64,000 nucleotides of DNA, taken from NCBI GenBank assembly GCA_003550325.1, contig QKWP01000767.1:64791-128790 (forward strand). The letters are read 5' to 3'. The notes under the pieces were generated by a model. That model searched no databases. It was not told where the DNA came from and worked only from the letters and a program-made list of their open reading frames with translations. The position numbers and the translations under genes are program-made. Below, in pieces: positions 22,370-34,470 of this stretch (positions are counted from its first letter, which is position 1; each line of letters opens with the position of its first letter). Source of the DNA: Gigaspora rosea. Lineage: Eukaryota; Glomeromycota; Glomeromycetes; Diversisporales; Gigasporaceae.

Positions 22370-22520
22370 CAATCGTGAAGATCTTTCATGATTGTCACAT
22401 GACAGTACCTTTTTATATTAAATTTGATCGTAAAGACTATATAATGATAAACCCTATTTAGTTGATTTTTGGGCAGTGTTAAGAAAGTTTTGCAAGATAA
22501 GAATTACATGACATCAATAG

Positions 22521-22617
22521 TGATGCCTGATGAAATGACGAAACCATAAGTTTCGTCAAGTTTCGTCATTGACGAAACTTATGATTTCGTCAGTTTTCGT
22601 CATTTCGTCAGGCATCA
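22521..22617. repeat. Compact foldback with CGAAA/TTTCG words
   Basis: TGATGCCTGATGAAATGACG pairs with CGTCATTTCGTCAGGCATCA across 97 bp, with an inner pair ATAAGTTTCGTCAA / TTGACGAAACTTAT. It is either a tiny MITE or a structured non-coding segment. Confidence 0.6.
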
Positions 22618-23169
22618 AGCATGTTGTGTACTTTTATTCTAGCTTAGGGAATATGGGGTGTGTCTTAATAAAATTTAGGGCAATTGTACAAAAATTGGCC
22701 AAAAAAAATTTTAATGGACAAATTTGTCCACTAGACGGTTTAAGGGATAGGGCCCTGATTATTTTACCCTAACTATGTTTGATTTTATTAGTGGAGATAA
22801 CACCATAAAAGATAACGACACATAACAATAATACAGCTATTAATCATAGATAATGTGCAATTATACTAAATATGCATTTTTAATGTTAGTAATATAGATT
22901 TAATTATAAGATGCTATATATAAAGTGTATTATATTATTAAAGTAATTTGCGTATTATAATATGATATAGGCATTTGGCAATACAGCCAGGTCTCTTTTA
23001 AGTGCATTTGATTTCAGGTCACATTGTCCTCAAATAATAAAAATAATATTTATACTAAATGCTAGTGAGTTTCCTTCACGACCTCATTTAAATGTACTCA
23101 TATTTTATCAATCTAATTATAATTAGATGAGTTAGCATTTTTATCACCATTATTTCAAAAATTCAAATA
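22618..23169. other. Non-coding DNA 3' of the minus-strand kelch gene
   Basis: Contains a lone GGTTTAAGGGATAGGGCCC (22738-22756), which may be one end of a TTAA-family element. No gene seen. Confidence 0.4.
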
Positions 23170-25315
23170 TTAATCATCCGGATTATCATTTATAATTGGT
23201 CCCTGATTTTGTCGTCTTTTACATTTACAACGTTCGAAAATACCAAGATTAAATTTCTTATTAAGACAATATAAAGCAAAACATACTAAAATTACCAACA
23301 CAATACTACCGATAGTGCAACCAATGATTATTGGAACTTTACTACCATTTTTACAGTCTGATTTACCAGATATAAAAGTAGATTCCCATGACATACATGG
23401 TATGTACAATAAATAAATATTTGAACTGACTTCCTGTGATTCTTTTTCACCATTCGTTATGTTCCCTATTTGAAGAAAAACTTTATAAATATTTTTTTGC
23501 ATAAAACTGTAAGATAATTTAATAATAACAATAATGATAATAACCAAATGCAACGATCATATAATCTCTATATACATTAGCTGTATGGAATGATAGCGGA
23601 GGTGGATTATTTTCAGAAGCCCCTGAAGTTTTTGGTATCGAATATTTAAAAGGTTCGGATTGAACATCTAACATTAGTAAACCCGGAGTAACAGTTGTTT
23701 GATTGTACTCAATACCTAAAATTATCAATTGATAATAATGATATGAATTTAGGATGAGCTTATAATTGTTAAATAAATAATTTGTTAATTCATACTTGAA
23801 GTTCCGCCCATTATAATTAGAGAATTTTTGTCTGGCGTCAAGACTGCTGTATGCCCTACTCGAGATTGAATAGTACTTGGGGTGTTTGCTTTCTAGAATA
23901 TAGAAAAAAAATATATATTAGAACAACTACAGGCTCACAATTATGGTAAAAACAAAAGATTTTAAGAATATTTTAAGCCCGAAGATATGTTTATTCACAT
24001 GGAGAACAGGTTTCTTGGGCGCCTCTAGTTACATTTCTAGAATTTCTAGAGGATGTCCATGTGTATATATCCAGAGACGATGATTTTCTAAAGTTGGGAT
24101 ATGGCACGGAAATGAAATTTTGATTGATATCCGAAATAATATTCAATAATTTGGATGCAGAATAATTGAGTTTTCTATTAAAACCATGTAGAATTCATAA
24201 ATTATAGTGCAAGTCACGGATTTTATAACGCACGGAATTTTGCAGAACTTGATTTTTTATCACGAACGTAATTGACAATTTATCATCTCATAAATCATCG
24301 TCTCTGGTATATGAAGTTTTCTCGCGCTTCCCATTTAACTTGAATTATGAGAAATAGATACGAACGTGTGACGACCAACTTAAAGTATTTGTATCAAATA
24401 TTTGAATCTAAAATATGAAATTGCATATAATAATTAATTTTAGCATTTTTTAAATAAAAAAAAAGAAAGAAAAGTATTACAGTACTTCATCCATGCTAAT
24501 TAAATTAGTTTGATTTCCAGGAGCGTTCTGACCAACACCACCGATGTAAACAATTTTTCCATTTTGAAGCAATACTGCTGCACTGTGGCTCCGACGTGAT
24601 GGGGTATTTGGTGCCGCCGAAATATTTTGCCATGATACTTGGATCGTATTAAATATATACATTTCATTATATAAAATTAATTTATCTGATGCCATATCCA
24701 GTTCTACTCTTCCGCCAAATATGTATGCAATTCCATTGGAGTCTATTACTGTTGAAGTTGATCTACGTCTAGAAGGCTGAGTCCCATTAATTCCTTGTTC
24801 AGGTACTAACCAACTTTGGTAAACTGCTCGATACATATAAATAAATTGAGTCGTAACATTCCAGTTTAATGATTTAAGGTCTTGTTGCGTCCCACCGACT
24901 AAGTAAATATCAGTTTTCCCAGATCCTCCGACAATTGCAGTTCTTAATATGTATAAATGGATGTATGACACAATGTTTAATGATTTTATAGAACATATCT
25001 AATGGAAAATCAACCTTTTTCATTTCCGAAGGGCATCCGTGAACTTTCGGTAATGTCTACAAATGGCGGATTATTAATACTGAATTGCAATGAAAGATTC
25101 AAGTAAAACACTTCGTCCGACAAATTAAATTGTCTTATTTGTGAATATGCTGGATTCGAAGTTGAAAGCCGACGAGAACCCCCCATAAAATAGAGTAGGT
25201 TTCCTACTACCGTTGATTCCTGACCGCCGCGCCCTTCGGGTATGAAGCAGTCAATTTGAAAAGCTCCACATATGTATATGAATATAAAAAAATTTATTAT
25301 AACTGAATAATTCAT
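23170..25315 (-). CDS. Kelch-repeat membrane protein (5 exons)
   Basis: I place exons at 25315-25015, 24925-24486, 23892-23796, 23715-23545 and 23465-23170; all junctions are GT..AG and the phases close to a 434-residue protein. Residues 1-~22 form a hydrophobic signal peptide. Kelch blades follow, with LLYFMGGS, IYLVGGT, AYIFGGR, IVYIGGV and LIIMGGT beta-strand/GG motifs and paired 'RRS'/'SRVGH' lead-ins. Near the C-terminus is one transmembrane helix (VPIIIGCTIGSIVLVILVCF) and then a basic, Cys-containing tail of ~30 residues ending NPDD. I infer an extracellular beta-propeller anchored in a membrane; the ligand is unknown. It is divergently paired with, and clearly homologous to, the plus-strand gene at 25647. 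The 89-nt first intron is absent from that paralogue. Intron 2 (23893-24485) holds a MITE. Confidence 0.85.
24071..24307. mobile_element. MITE in a kelch intron (237 bp)
   Basis: Inverted ends CCAGAGACGATGATTT and AAATCATCGTCTCTGG, each next to a TATAT/TA flank. It sits inside intron 2 of the minus-strand kelch gene and explains that intron's 593-nt length. Confidence 0.7.
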
Positions 25316-25646
25316 TTATTTATCGAGTTAAAAAAAAAAATCAAAGTAATCTAAGATTACTCTTGTAATTGTTGAATTTAATATAAAATAATTTCGTTAT
25401 TGTTTGTTACATGGAGTATTGAAAATTACGAGATTTGGAAATATGAATAAGATAATAAATAATAAACATAATTTGAAACTACAAACAGAATACGTAGCAT
25501 TTTCCTCTTTAGGTTATATCCAATTTGTCATGCAAGTCACACAAGTCATCGTAAATTAAATATATTTGAAATCTGCAACAGCTTTCCGTATTAATTTTTA
25601 AGGGCATCATCTTTGTTGAATTTAATTTTTATCATTATTATAAGAT
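25316..25646. promoter_or_regulatory. Divergent promoter region of the kelch pair
   Basis: 331 bp between two ATGs pointing away from each other. AT-rich, with an A-run near 25331-25340 and no other open frame. A shared bidirectional promoter is inference from the arrangement alone. Confidence 0.5.
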
Positions 25647-27673
25647 ATGGCCTTGTTTTGTTTAATTTTTGTTTTGTCATTAATTGCTTACGGTGTTAGT
25701 TCTTTTGACCCAGAACCACGTGGTGGTCACATGGCTGTACTGATTGATAAAAGACTTTATTTTATGGGAGGATCAAAACCTATACCCAAAAATTCAACTT
25801 TTTGGAGTCCTAATCGTCAATTTAATTTATCAGATGAAGTATTCTATCTGGATCTTTCATCACCATTTACTATTGACGCCCCTCCATACATGGACATTTC
25901 ATCAACTTCACAGATGCCTTTTGGCAGTGAAAAAGGGACAACGGTAAAAGGAAATAATGATTTGCGCATTTTTCTTGTTGGTGGAGTGCAGCAAAATATA
26001 CAAACTCTTGCTTATGATGTGAAGACACAAGTTTGGGGTACTAGTGGACCTGGAACTACTGGACCTCCACTCCCTAATCGTAGGTCTACTGCAACAATAA
26101 TTGATCAAAATGGTGTAATTTATATATTTGGTGGAAGAGTAGAAATAGATACGGGCTCTAATGTTTTTACATGTTTTAATGATATGTTCACATTTAACAT
26201 TGATTCGTTGGTATGGACAAACCTTTCACTTCCTAATTCTCCATCACCGCGCAGCCATTGTTCTGCAACTTTAATGCCTGATGGAAAAATTATTTATATT
26301 GGAGGTGTTAACCAATCTATTCCTGGTCAGCCTGCAAGTCGTATAGTTATGAATGAGGTAACAACTTCGTAATTCAATTATTAAAAAGGATATGTTGCTT
26401 ATTTTATTTATTATACATTTAAAAGATGGTTAATTTTAACTTAGATTTATGTTTTTGATACTATTTTATCAACCTGGTCATTGAAGGTATTTCATCGTTT
26501 TAATCAATATTTTTATAAATTCTAATAATGAGCAAAAAAATTACAAATTTCATAACAGGCTGCAAAGATTCCCAGTTTTGTGGATATCGGACCTCGTGTT
26601 GGACACACTGCAGTTTTAGGTAAATACTAAGATTTTGGATTTTAGCCGGTTTTATTTTTTTTAAAAAAACAGATATAATCGGTTTTAACATAAGAAAAAT
26701 AAAACCAGTTCCAAATTCTAATCTTTGGAAATAAGGGTATTTTCTGTCAATTACTTTCTCAACGTGTAATTTTTGAAAATTAAGGATGAACATAACTTGA
26801 GTTAGCTCAAGTCAAGCTTTGAGCAATTCGTAATTAATGGAATTTGTTAGAATTTCAAGCATTGAGTCAATTCGACTTACTTAAAAGTGTGAACAAGTCG
26901 AATGTGGGTCGAGTTGACTTAAGTCATGACTTGTTGAGTTGTGACTATCCCTAATGAAAATGCAATCATTATTTGTGCAAAAGAAAAATGCTTTCAGATA
27001 AACAGATTTGAAATATTTAAATGTATCATAATTTATCATATTAAATATTAAGGATTTAAATGTTCACGAAAATTATAAATGTAGTTATTTTATGTATTGC
27101 AATTTACTTAATAACAAAAATTTTTCTTTATTTCTAAAGCGCCAGATAATCATACTATAGTAATTTTTGGTGGAACAACAAGTTATGGACTTAATCAGAC
27201 TACTGCCTATCCAGTTTTTGTATCACTAGATGTAAAGTCTGAACCTTATCAATATTCAGCCCTTCAGCCTTCTGGGAACATCCCACCTCCACTATCGTTT
27301 CATACTGCAACTTTATATAAAAATTATATGATCATAGCATTTGGTAAAAATTTGTCCATTTATTTAATTATATAATTAAGTATTTATAAATTTATTTTTA
27401 ACAACAATTTTTTGAATAACAGGCAATATTACAAATGATTATGGTCCTTCAAATGAAACATCGTCTTCTTTATATATAATGGATTTGTCAAGTTATACTT
27501 GGATAAACCAATTTAATAATTACTCTACATTAACTGTTTCTCCCCCAGTTTCTACTCCAAAAATGACTATAAATCCATCAACATCTGGTTTAGAGTATAC
27601 AGAAGATTATAAAATTATTATTAGAATAGCTGCTACTCTTGGTTATATTATGTTTATAACGATATTTGTTTAA
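25647..27673 (+). CDS. Kelch-repeat secreted/membrane protein (4 exons)
   Basis: Exons 25647-26357, 26559-26619, 27140-27343 and 27423-27673 join GT..AG with consistent phases to 408 residues. A signal peptide (about 1-19, ending YGVSS) precedes 'PEPRGGH', then kelch strands LYFMGGS, IFLVGGV, IYIFGGR, IIYIGGV and IVIFGGT. The protein ends in a hydrophobic stretch (IIIRIAATLGYIMFITIFV) exactly at the C-terminus, with no cytoplasmic tail, unlike its divergent neighbour. This could be a tail-less membrane anchor or a GPI-attachment signal. Spacing and phase of the last three introns match the neighbour, so the two arose by duplication. Intron 2 (26620-27139) contains a 174-bp MITE. No breaks are seen; the function is inferred only from the fold. 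Confidence 0.87.
26781..26954. mobile_element. MITE in a kelch intron (174 bp)
   Basis: TGAAAAT at 26774-26780 and 26955-26961 flanks inverted ends TAAGGATGAACATAACTTG and (complement) TTAGGGATAGTCACAACTC. It lies wholly within intron 2 of the plus-strand kelch gene. The family is not recognised. Confidence 0.6.
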
Positions 27674-28808
27674 GTACTATTTTCATAGTTGCCAACAGGT
27701 CAATTAACTTATTGTAAGTTTCATTTAATGACGCCTGTAAATAGCTAATTACTACAATTATATTTACTGCATATTTTTACAAAAAATTTTAAAACTTTAA
27801 TTGTAGTAAATATTATTACGTGTAGTAATCATTAATTACTTCGCATAGTAATTACTACTACATGTAGTTATTATTACTATATATATAGTAATATCTATTA
27901 CCTGTGATAAATATATAGTTGGTGCAATAATTACTGAATCACGGCATTATATAAACTTTTCTCTGGTAAAATTAATTCTACCATAGTTTGCTGTAAATAT
28001 TAGTGCCGTAATGCCATAATTCTGTAATGCTGCAATGCCGTAATCCGTAATGCCGTAATTTTGTAATGCTGTAATACTGCAATTCCGTAATGCCACAATA
28101 TAATAATACCATAGTACCTTAATAATGTAATAATGCGCTACCATAACACTATAACAGTATATTATAATGTTGTAATTAAGTAGCTGCGCGACACAGTCAC
28201 TCCAAATCAAGGATAGATATAGTTGGTAGTAGAGTTGGCATTATGGCGTTACGGCATTACGGAGTTACGGCATTACGACAATACTGTCTTAATACCTTAA
28301 TAACTGTCTTTGATTTCAAGATCAAGTGTAATGCAAAAATCAATCCGATCCAAAAAATCATTCATAACTCAACATTTTGCCTATTAATCTGTCTTTTGCG
28401 CACTAACAAAAAGCTTTCCTTTCGAAATGCTGGTTTTACTAAAGTGTTTCAATACTGTAAGTAGAGGATTTATTAGTAAAAATTTTATTTAAACTGTTGG
28501 GCAATCAAAAAATTGAGATCCTGCCGTGCGTAATTGGTGTAGTTGCTATCAATCTATAAATAAATCCTCTAGTTATGACATTACGGCAGTGTGGTATTAC
28601 AGCACACTATAATTATTGCAAATAATACGGTGTTAACCCGCGAATTAGCTCTCGGAAATCAAAGCTAACGGAGCAACTAATATAAGGGAGTCACGTGAGC
28701 ACAGAGACACGGAACTGTGTAGTTGTAGCAAACACGTACAATCACCAAATTATTATCGATTGCAGATTGTGCTCAACTATTTAGCATGATTTATAAATAT
28801 AAGGGGTA
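27674..28808. repeat. Intergenic DNA rich in TAATGCCGTAAT words
   Basis: From about 27985 to 28290 the words CCGTAATGCCGTAAT and complement GGCATTACGGAGTTACG recur, forming imperfect hairpins; around 27780-27905 TAGTAATTACTA words do the same. No gene is seen. A 73-codon frame at 28243 overlaps the repeat and looks spurious. Confidence 0.5.
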
Positions 28809-28816
28809 GTCCGCAG

Positions 28817-29040
28817 CAGTGTCTGAAATTGGGTTGCGGAGTCTGCGGACCGCAACAAATTTTAAATTTCCGCAACCAAAATCTGAAGTGCATATGCGAA
28901 TTCCGCATATAAATTTGCAAATTTTACTTATAAATTTCGATTAAATGCTTATGCGCGCAACTAAATTCTTATAATCCGCAACTATTTTTTTTATTTAGTT
29001 GCAGCCCGCAACTAATTTAAAAATTGAATTTCAGACACTG
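28817..29040. mobile_element. hAT-like MITE with perfect 8-bp duplication (224 bp)
   Basis: GTCCGCAG at 28809-28816 and 29041-29048. Ends CAGTGTCTGAAATT and AATTTCAGACACTG are perfectly inverted. The arms contain GTTGCGG/CCGCAAC words. The 8-bp duplication and CA...TG ends fit hAT. The flanking DNA (GGGGTAG-TCCGCAG-TTGAAGGG) is itself a GGGTAG-family end. Confidence 0.85.
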
Positions 29041-29048
29041 GTCCGCAG

Positions 29049-29985
29049 TTGAAGGGTATAAATTAAAGGTCTATGTTTTTGACAGATTCTTTTTTCCTTA
29101 TTTGTTTGTGTAGTATAATTCTTTTTTGCCTGTTGTGCTTATATTGTGTAATGTTATTTCTGTTTATGTTTATGCTGTGTAATAGTTTCTATGTGAGATC
29201 GACGGGCTTAATTTCCTTCTAATTCCGTAAAAGGAAATTTTTGTTTTTCATTTTTATAGTTACTTAGATACTGATCAGAACGGATCAGAACGGATCAGAA
29301 CGGATCAGATCTGATACGATTTACTATCGGTATGTTTCGTGTGTGCGCAATGTCAAGTTGATGTGAATAGGAACTTTCTTGTCATTTTTTGAATGATTTG
29401 CCTTGATTTGCACTTTATTTTTTATTTATTTGACTTTTTGCGCTTTTTTACTCTGGATTTTTTGCCGGTTTGATTAATTGATAATCAGTGATCGTCAAAG
29501 CTTGTAGCGAAAGACTTGAGGTGGGCATCTTGGACTTGTCAGTGATGTGTGCTTAATTGTTACATGATCAATGTTATGAAAATCACATTGGATATCAATG
29601 TTTGCATAATTTATAATATGTGACGATTAAGCAAACATTACTGCTAGGTGCGAGATGCCCATCTTTACAAAAGACTATAGTGAAAGCTCATTAATTACTT
29701 CCATCTTAGTTACCCGTATTTGTATTATTAGCCAATGAAATTTTTTTAATTAATTAATTTAATAAATAAAATCACTGATAATTAATAAATCACTGGTAAA
29801 GATAAATTTTAAGGTGACGCTTTTTTTAGTTGGTTGGTTGTTGTTGGAAAAAAAAAGGCATGATTTGAATGCTACTTAACTTGTTATCTAACCTGGCATT
29901 CAACACTATTGCTTGATTTTGTGGGTATGCATATCTGTGAATTCATGGATAGTATTGATTGGCGGATGATTAACAGGTTGGGTGT
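29049..29985. other. Non-coding DNA with a short tandem repeat
   Basis: GAACGGATCA is repeated three times at 29279-29308. Facing words GGTGGGCATCT (29521-29531) and AGATGCCCATCTT (29649-29661) suggest a small foldback. No gene seen. Confidence 0.45.
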
Positions 29986-30880
29986 AGAGATGGGAAAAAT
30001 ACGCATTTTATAATAAAATGCACATGAATGTGCATTAATGCACATGATACCGTATAATAAAAAATTTTTTTAATTTTTATCTTTATTATTGATAATATAT
30101 CTAAATAAAGATACTACATATTGAAACTAAAATCAGATTTTGCCTATATGTATAAATTTTTGCAAATTAGCTAATTGTAAACTTCATTGTTGCTTATCTT
30201 ATATAATTTGACACCTAACCTGTAGCTCTGCCACGGGAGCTTTGTATTAAACTTTAGAAAATTAATTAAAATCTGTAAATTCGCATTATATAGTATTCAT
30301 AAATATGCTGAGTTAGTTTGCATTGAATTGTCACAAAAAAATTCTGTTACTGAACATACTATTCTATTAACTAAAGATCAAGTTAGTTTGCATTAAATTA
30401 TGTTATTATAAAATTCTGCCACAGAATTCACTCTATTTCAGTATGGTTGAGCCAGTTTTTATTAAAATTATTGTGATTTTTATCATGAGTTTTTATAAAA
30501 ATTCTATTACAAAATTTGCTCACTGTACCAGTAATTCAATATATAGTGGGTTAGTTTGAATTAGTATAAGCTAACTATAAAAAGTTTGTTACAAAGCTCA
30601 TTACTCCAATAACAGATAGTATGCAGCTTAGTTTTATTGGTGAATGCCAATTTTTAAAATAAGTGTTGCAAAGAGAAAGCCTTATATTGCTATATTAGTT
30701 TTAGCACATTGATCACCTTTTGAATATAACCGTAAATTTTGGTAGATAGACATAAAACTACAAGTCACTGAGAAAATTATTTATTATCAGATAATCTGGA
30801 CGGCAAAAATTTTGCCAAAAATTCTAGAAATCAATCATCTAAATATTTGGTTGAATGTAACTTTGTTTAATATTCGCTAA

Positions 30881-31226
30881 TATGGAGTGCTCCGTATTAA
30901 AAGGGCCCATTTTTACAATTTTTTGAAAAATGAGTTTTTATTAAATTCATGTAAATTTTGACATGATTGATATTTTTCAATTCTTAATGAAAGTCGATTT
31001 GCATAATAAAAAATCAAGATAATTTAAAAAGAAAAATTACATGAGGCTATATAGAGCCAACACGTCACGAGATTATCCGATAGTCACCTGCCATCTTTAA
31101 CCAATCAAAATCGTGAAATTTAATTAATCCCGGATCAGTCCAAAAATCAAAACAAATGGTTAAACTCAATTATCTCAAAATGAGATAAATGTAAAAATGG
31201 GCCCTTTTAATACGGAGCACTCCATA
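30881..31226. mobile_element. MITE with 36-bp perfect inverted ends (346 bp)
   Basis: TATGGAGTGCTCCGTATTAA... pairs without mismatch to the complement ending TTAATACGGAGCACTCCATA. The target duplication is probably TA (or ATAT), included in the ends. No coding capacity. Confidence 0.8.
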
Positions 31227-31577
31227 TATTCACTATTTTTTTATTAATATATTTACTATTTTTTTATTAATATATTCACTATTTTTTTATTAATATATTC
31301 ACTATTTTTTTATTAATATATTCACTATTTTTTTATTAATATATTCATATATTTTTTTATTAATATATTCACTATTTTTTTATTAATATATTCACTATTT
31401 TTTTATTAATATATTCACTATTTTTTTTCTATTAATATATTCACTATTTTTTATTAATATATTCACTATTTTTTTATTAATATATTCACTATTTTTTTTA
31501 TTAATAGATTCACTATTTTTTTTATTAATATATTGACTATTTTTTATTAATATATTCACTATTTTTTTGTTAATCAT
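31227..31577. repeat. 23-bp satellite, about 15 copies
   Basis: The unit TTCACTATTTTTTTATTAATA(TA) is repeated head to tail with few changes, mostly in T-run length. It begins directly at the right end of the MITE 30881-31226. Minus-strand open frames through it (a repeated 'NILIKNS/EYINKK' pattern) are a by-product. Confidence 0.92.
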
Positions 31578-32255
31578 ATGTTTTATCTAATAGTAGAGCA
31601 TTTGTCGTGTTCTTGCACTTGTTCTTGTAAATATTAGGCTATAAACAATAAAAGTAAATTTGGAAAATTCACATTCACAATATTGTGTCGTTTATGGGCA
31701 TTAATAAGGGCATTAAAAAATGATATAATAATTACTCAAATGCTATAAAAATTACTCGACCATGATAATAGTTATAATCATCTTATGTATTTCTGTTAGT
31801 TTTCGTCACATTTTTCGGATACAACCAATCAAAAATATAAAGCGAACTGACTCAGAATTGAAGTATATAGATAGATTAGAATGTTAATTTATTATTATTA
31901 TTATTAATTTTATTTTTTATTTTTTTAGTTTAATGGCCGTCTACATTGGCCGTAGGTTTTTATTGAATATTAATGATATTTGTTACATTAACGAGTGTAC
32001 AGTTAGCCACACGTGCACTTTTGGTGCCTAATTTAAGTAGTCTGCCTGAGGGCTCTACACTAGCTGCCATACCTGCAGACCAACTATGGGACCTGCCTAT
32101 TTAAAATATTAGAATGTTAATTATACTTATTTTATATTTAATTTTTCTATATAAAATTTTGATGTGATAAAATGTGCATGATTCGAAAACTTGCGCATTA
32201 ATGCGCATTTATGCGCATGATTGAGAAATTATGCGCATGCATGAAACCCATCTCT

Positions 32256-33709
32256 ATGTCAAGCTAATCCAGAATATTCAAAGTTTGCACTCTTTTATTG
32301 GCCATTTCTTCTTAAAGAGTTTGTATTACTCACTAAAATACGTGCATGCCCCTAACTTATTTAGGTGAATACCGCAAAAATACCCTAAGTTAAATATTCT
32401 TCAAACTCTCCTATTAATAATATTTCTGTCACGTAATATAAGCACTACCAATGATAAACCTGTTATCAAGCTTCTAATTATATTTCATGTCAAGTTTGAT
32501 CACTAAGTATCATCTATAGAAAATCTATTATTGAAATTTCAATTATTTTTGTAATAAACTTGGCAAAATATAATTAAAATCCCAATAATAGATTTTCTCT
32601 AGATGATACTTTGGGAACAAACTGAACATAAATATGATTGTAATCCTGATAACAAAATTTTCTTTAACAACAACAATGTGTTAAATACTTTCTCAAGCGG
32701 GCAACAAAGTCGCCCGCCATACTCGCAATTGCTAGTTCTTGTTAAAAATAAAGAGATTGTATAAATTTTTTTAAAATAAAAACCATGATTATGTATTATT
32801 TAAATTTTATTTTTTATTTGTTTAATGTTTATAAAAAATTTGAGCATGTTTATAAAAGAATCATATATAATTTTTTTAAAAAATTTAATTTTGAAAATTT
32901 TTTCTTTTTTCTTAGTTAAGATTTAACCTTATTACCTTAATACAAAGTTGTAAAAAATTTAAAAATAACAACTTTTGTTATTACCACTTTTATAATTGAC
33001 TTTTACTAAAATGCACCTATGGTGTTTTGTCACCTATGTTACATTATCTTAAAAACTAGCTAATTAATTAGTACACAGTGCTCTAAGTAAAAATGCTTTA
33101 TACAGTACCCCTAAAACCCTTTCCAAATCTTAACACTAACTCTAGATACTAACTCTATTATGAAAATTTATTGCAAAACACCAAAGAAGTCATAAAGTGC
33201 TGAAAAAGTCTAGGTTGGTTTTCTTGCAAAGTGTCAGAAAGTAAGTGTTCTTTTCTTGCAAAGTGCCAGAATAAAATAAATTAATAAAACAAATTTTAAA
33301 AAAAATAAAAAACAAAAAACAAAAACAAATTATATCAAATGAAAAAATAAATAAAGTCCTAACTAAACCTTTAAAGTTGTATAAGAAACTATATTTTTAA
33401 AACCAATAGTAAATTTTCAAATTTTGCACTAGTTTATTTCTTTAAGGAAGCATTCTTGAAAATTTAGAAATTGCTAAAGAAATCAGTTGTGTGTTCTTGC
33501 AAAGTGTTAGAAGTTTGGGTTGGCTTGTGCAAGGTTTTGAAAAGTTGTTTGTTTTTTTGCAAAGGTGTTCTTGTAAAGTGCCAAAATAAAAATAAAATGA
33601 AAAAATTAAAAAATAAATAAATAAATAAAAAATAAAAAAAAACAAAATAAAAACAAAAAAGATAAAAAGAAAAAAAACAAAATAGGACCCTGAATAATAT
33701 ATAGGGTAA
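32256..33709. other. AT-rich non-coding DNA
   Basis: Contains a foldback near 32470-32600 (TCAAGTTTGATCACTAAG... against its diverged complement), a lone MITE-like end ACTAAAATGCACCTATGG (33007-33024) and GCAAAGTG(T/C)CA words repeated at 33225-33270 and 33490-33585. No gene. Confidence 0.45.
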
Positions 33710-34470
33710 ATGGGGGTATTGTGGCCAGAGGTATTGTGGCCAAGTGAAATATCTTGTGATCTAGTAATTAGAATTGGACAAATTTTATACCATTCAATTC
33801 GTTTCATCGAGACAAATTGAATTGTATAAAATTTGTCCAATTCTGATCACTAGATCACAAGATATCATCATTTATGCAAAATATAGGTTTTGCGCATATT
33901 TGAATTAATTATTAAATATATATGGAATATTTAATAGTATAGTTAATAACTTTTGATCTACTGGTTCATTTGGGACGATTTTACCACAAAAATGACCATC
34001 TCAGTGAGATGATTCTAACAAGCATAAAATTGTCAAAATCTAATCACGGAGTCCTGAGATCAATATAAATTTATTTTATTTTATAAAATTATATTAGTAA
34101 ATCTGCAAAATTTTTACTTAACGATCTTGGGATCCAGTAATTGGATTTTAACAATTTTGTGCTTGTTAGAATCACTCACTGAAACAGTCATTTTGGTGGT
34201 AAAATCATCCAAAACAGACCAGTAAATCAAAAGTTATTTGCTGTTAAATAATTGGTCACAATACCCCCCTAAAATTTAGTTTTTATATTATATTTGTGTA
34301 CTAATTATTTATATCTAAAACTATATATAATATAAAGATTTTTTTACAGTAATTTATTCTTTATTAATTATAGTTCAAATAATAAAAATTTTACAAAAAT
34401 CTATTTGCTTATTAAAAAAATTTTATTAGTAGAAACTTTAACCTGGCCACAATACCCCATTTACCTTATA
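33710..34470. mobile_element. MITE with TATARGGTAAATGGGG ends (761 bp)
   Basis: Left TATAGGGTAAATGGGGGTAT and right (complement) TATAAGGTAAATGGGGTATT, both followed by TGTGGCCAG. Inside the left is a perfect-looking hairpin (33740-33866: ATCTTGTGATCTAGTAATTA ... facing TCTGATCACTAGATCACAAG). A second pair of arms at about 33940-34240 is the same arm used in 20945-21655. No ORF. Confidence 0.8.

Larger units (their letters stand above)
29986..32255. mobile_element. Element with AGAGATGGG ends
   Basis: AGAGATGGG at 29986-29994 and CCCATCTCT at 32247-32255, with GCATTAATGCACATG / ATGCGCATTAATGCG words in both arms. No clear target duplication. The ends resemble those of the small MITE at 58345 (AGGGATGGGCAC). 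Nested inside are the MITE 30881-31226 and a satellite. No ORF. Confidence 0.45.

Noticed and set aside
24926-25014. Frameshift or premature stop in the minus-strand kelch gene
   Set aside because: A GT..AG intron with the acceptor at 24926 restores the frame and the alignment with the paralogue.
31395-31577. Minus-strand ORF with a repeated NILIKNSEYINKK pattern
   Set aside because: It is the translation of the 23-bp satellite and has no independent support.
33442-33840. 132-codon minus-strand ORF
   Set aside because: It is largely a poly-Phe/Ile translation of an AAAAATAAA run plus a MITE hairpin.
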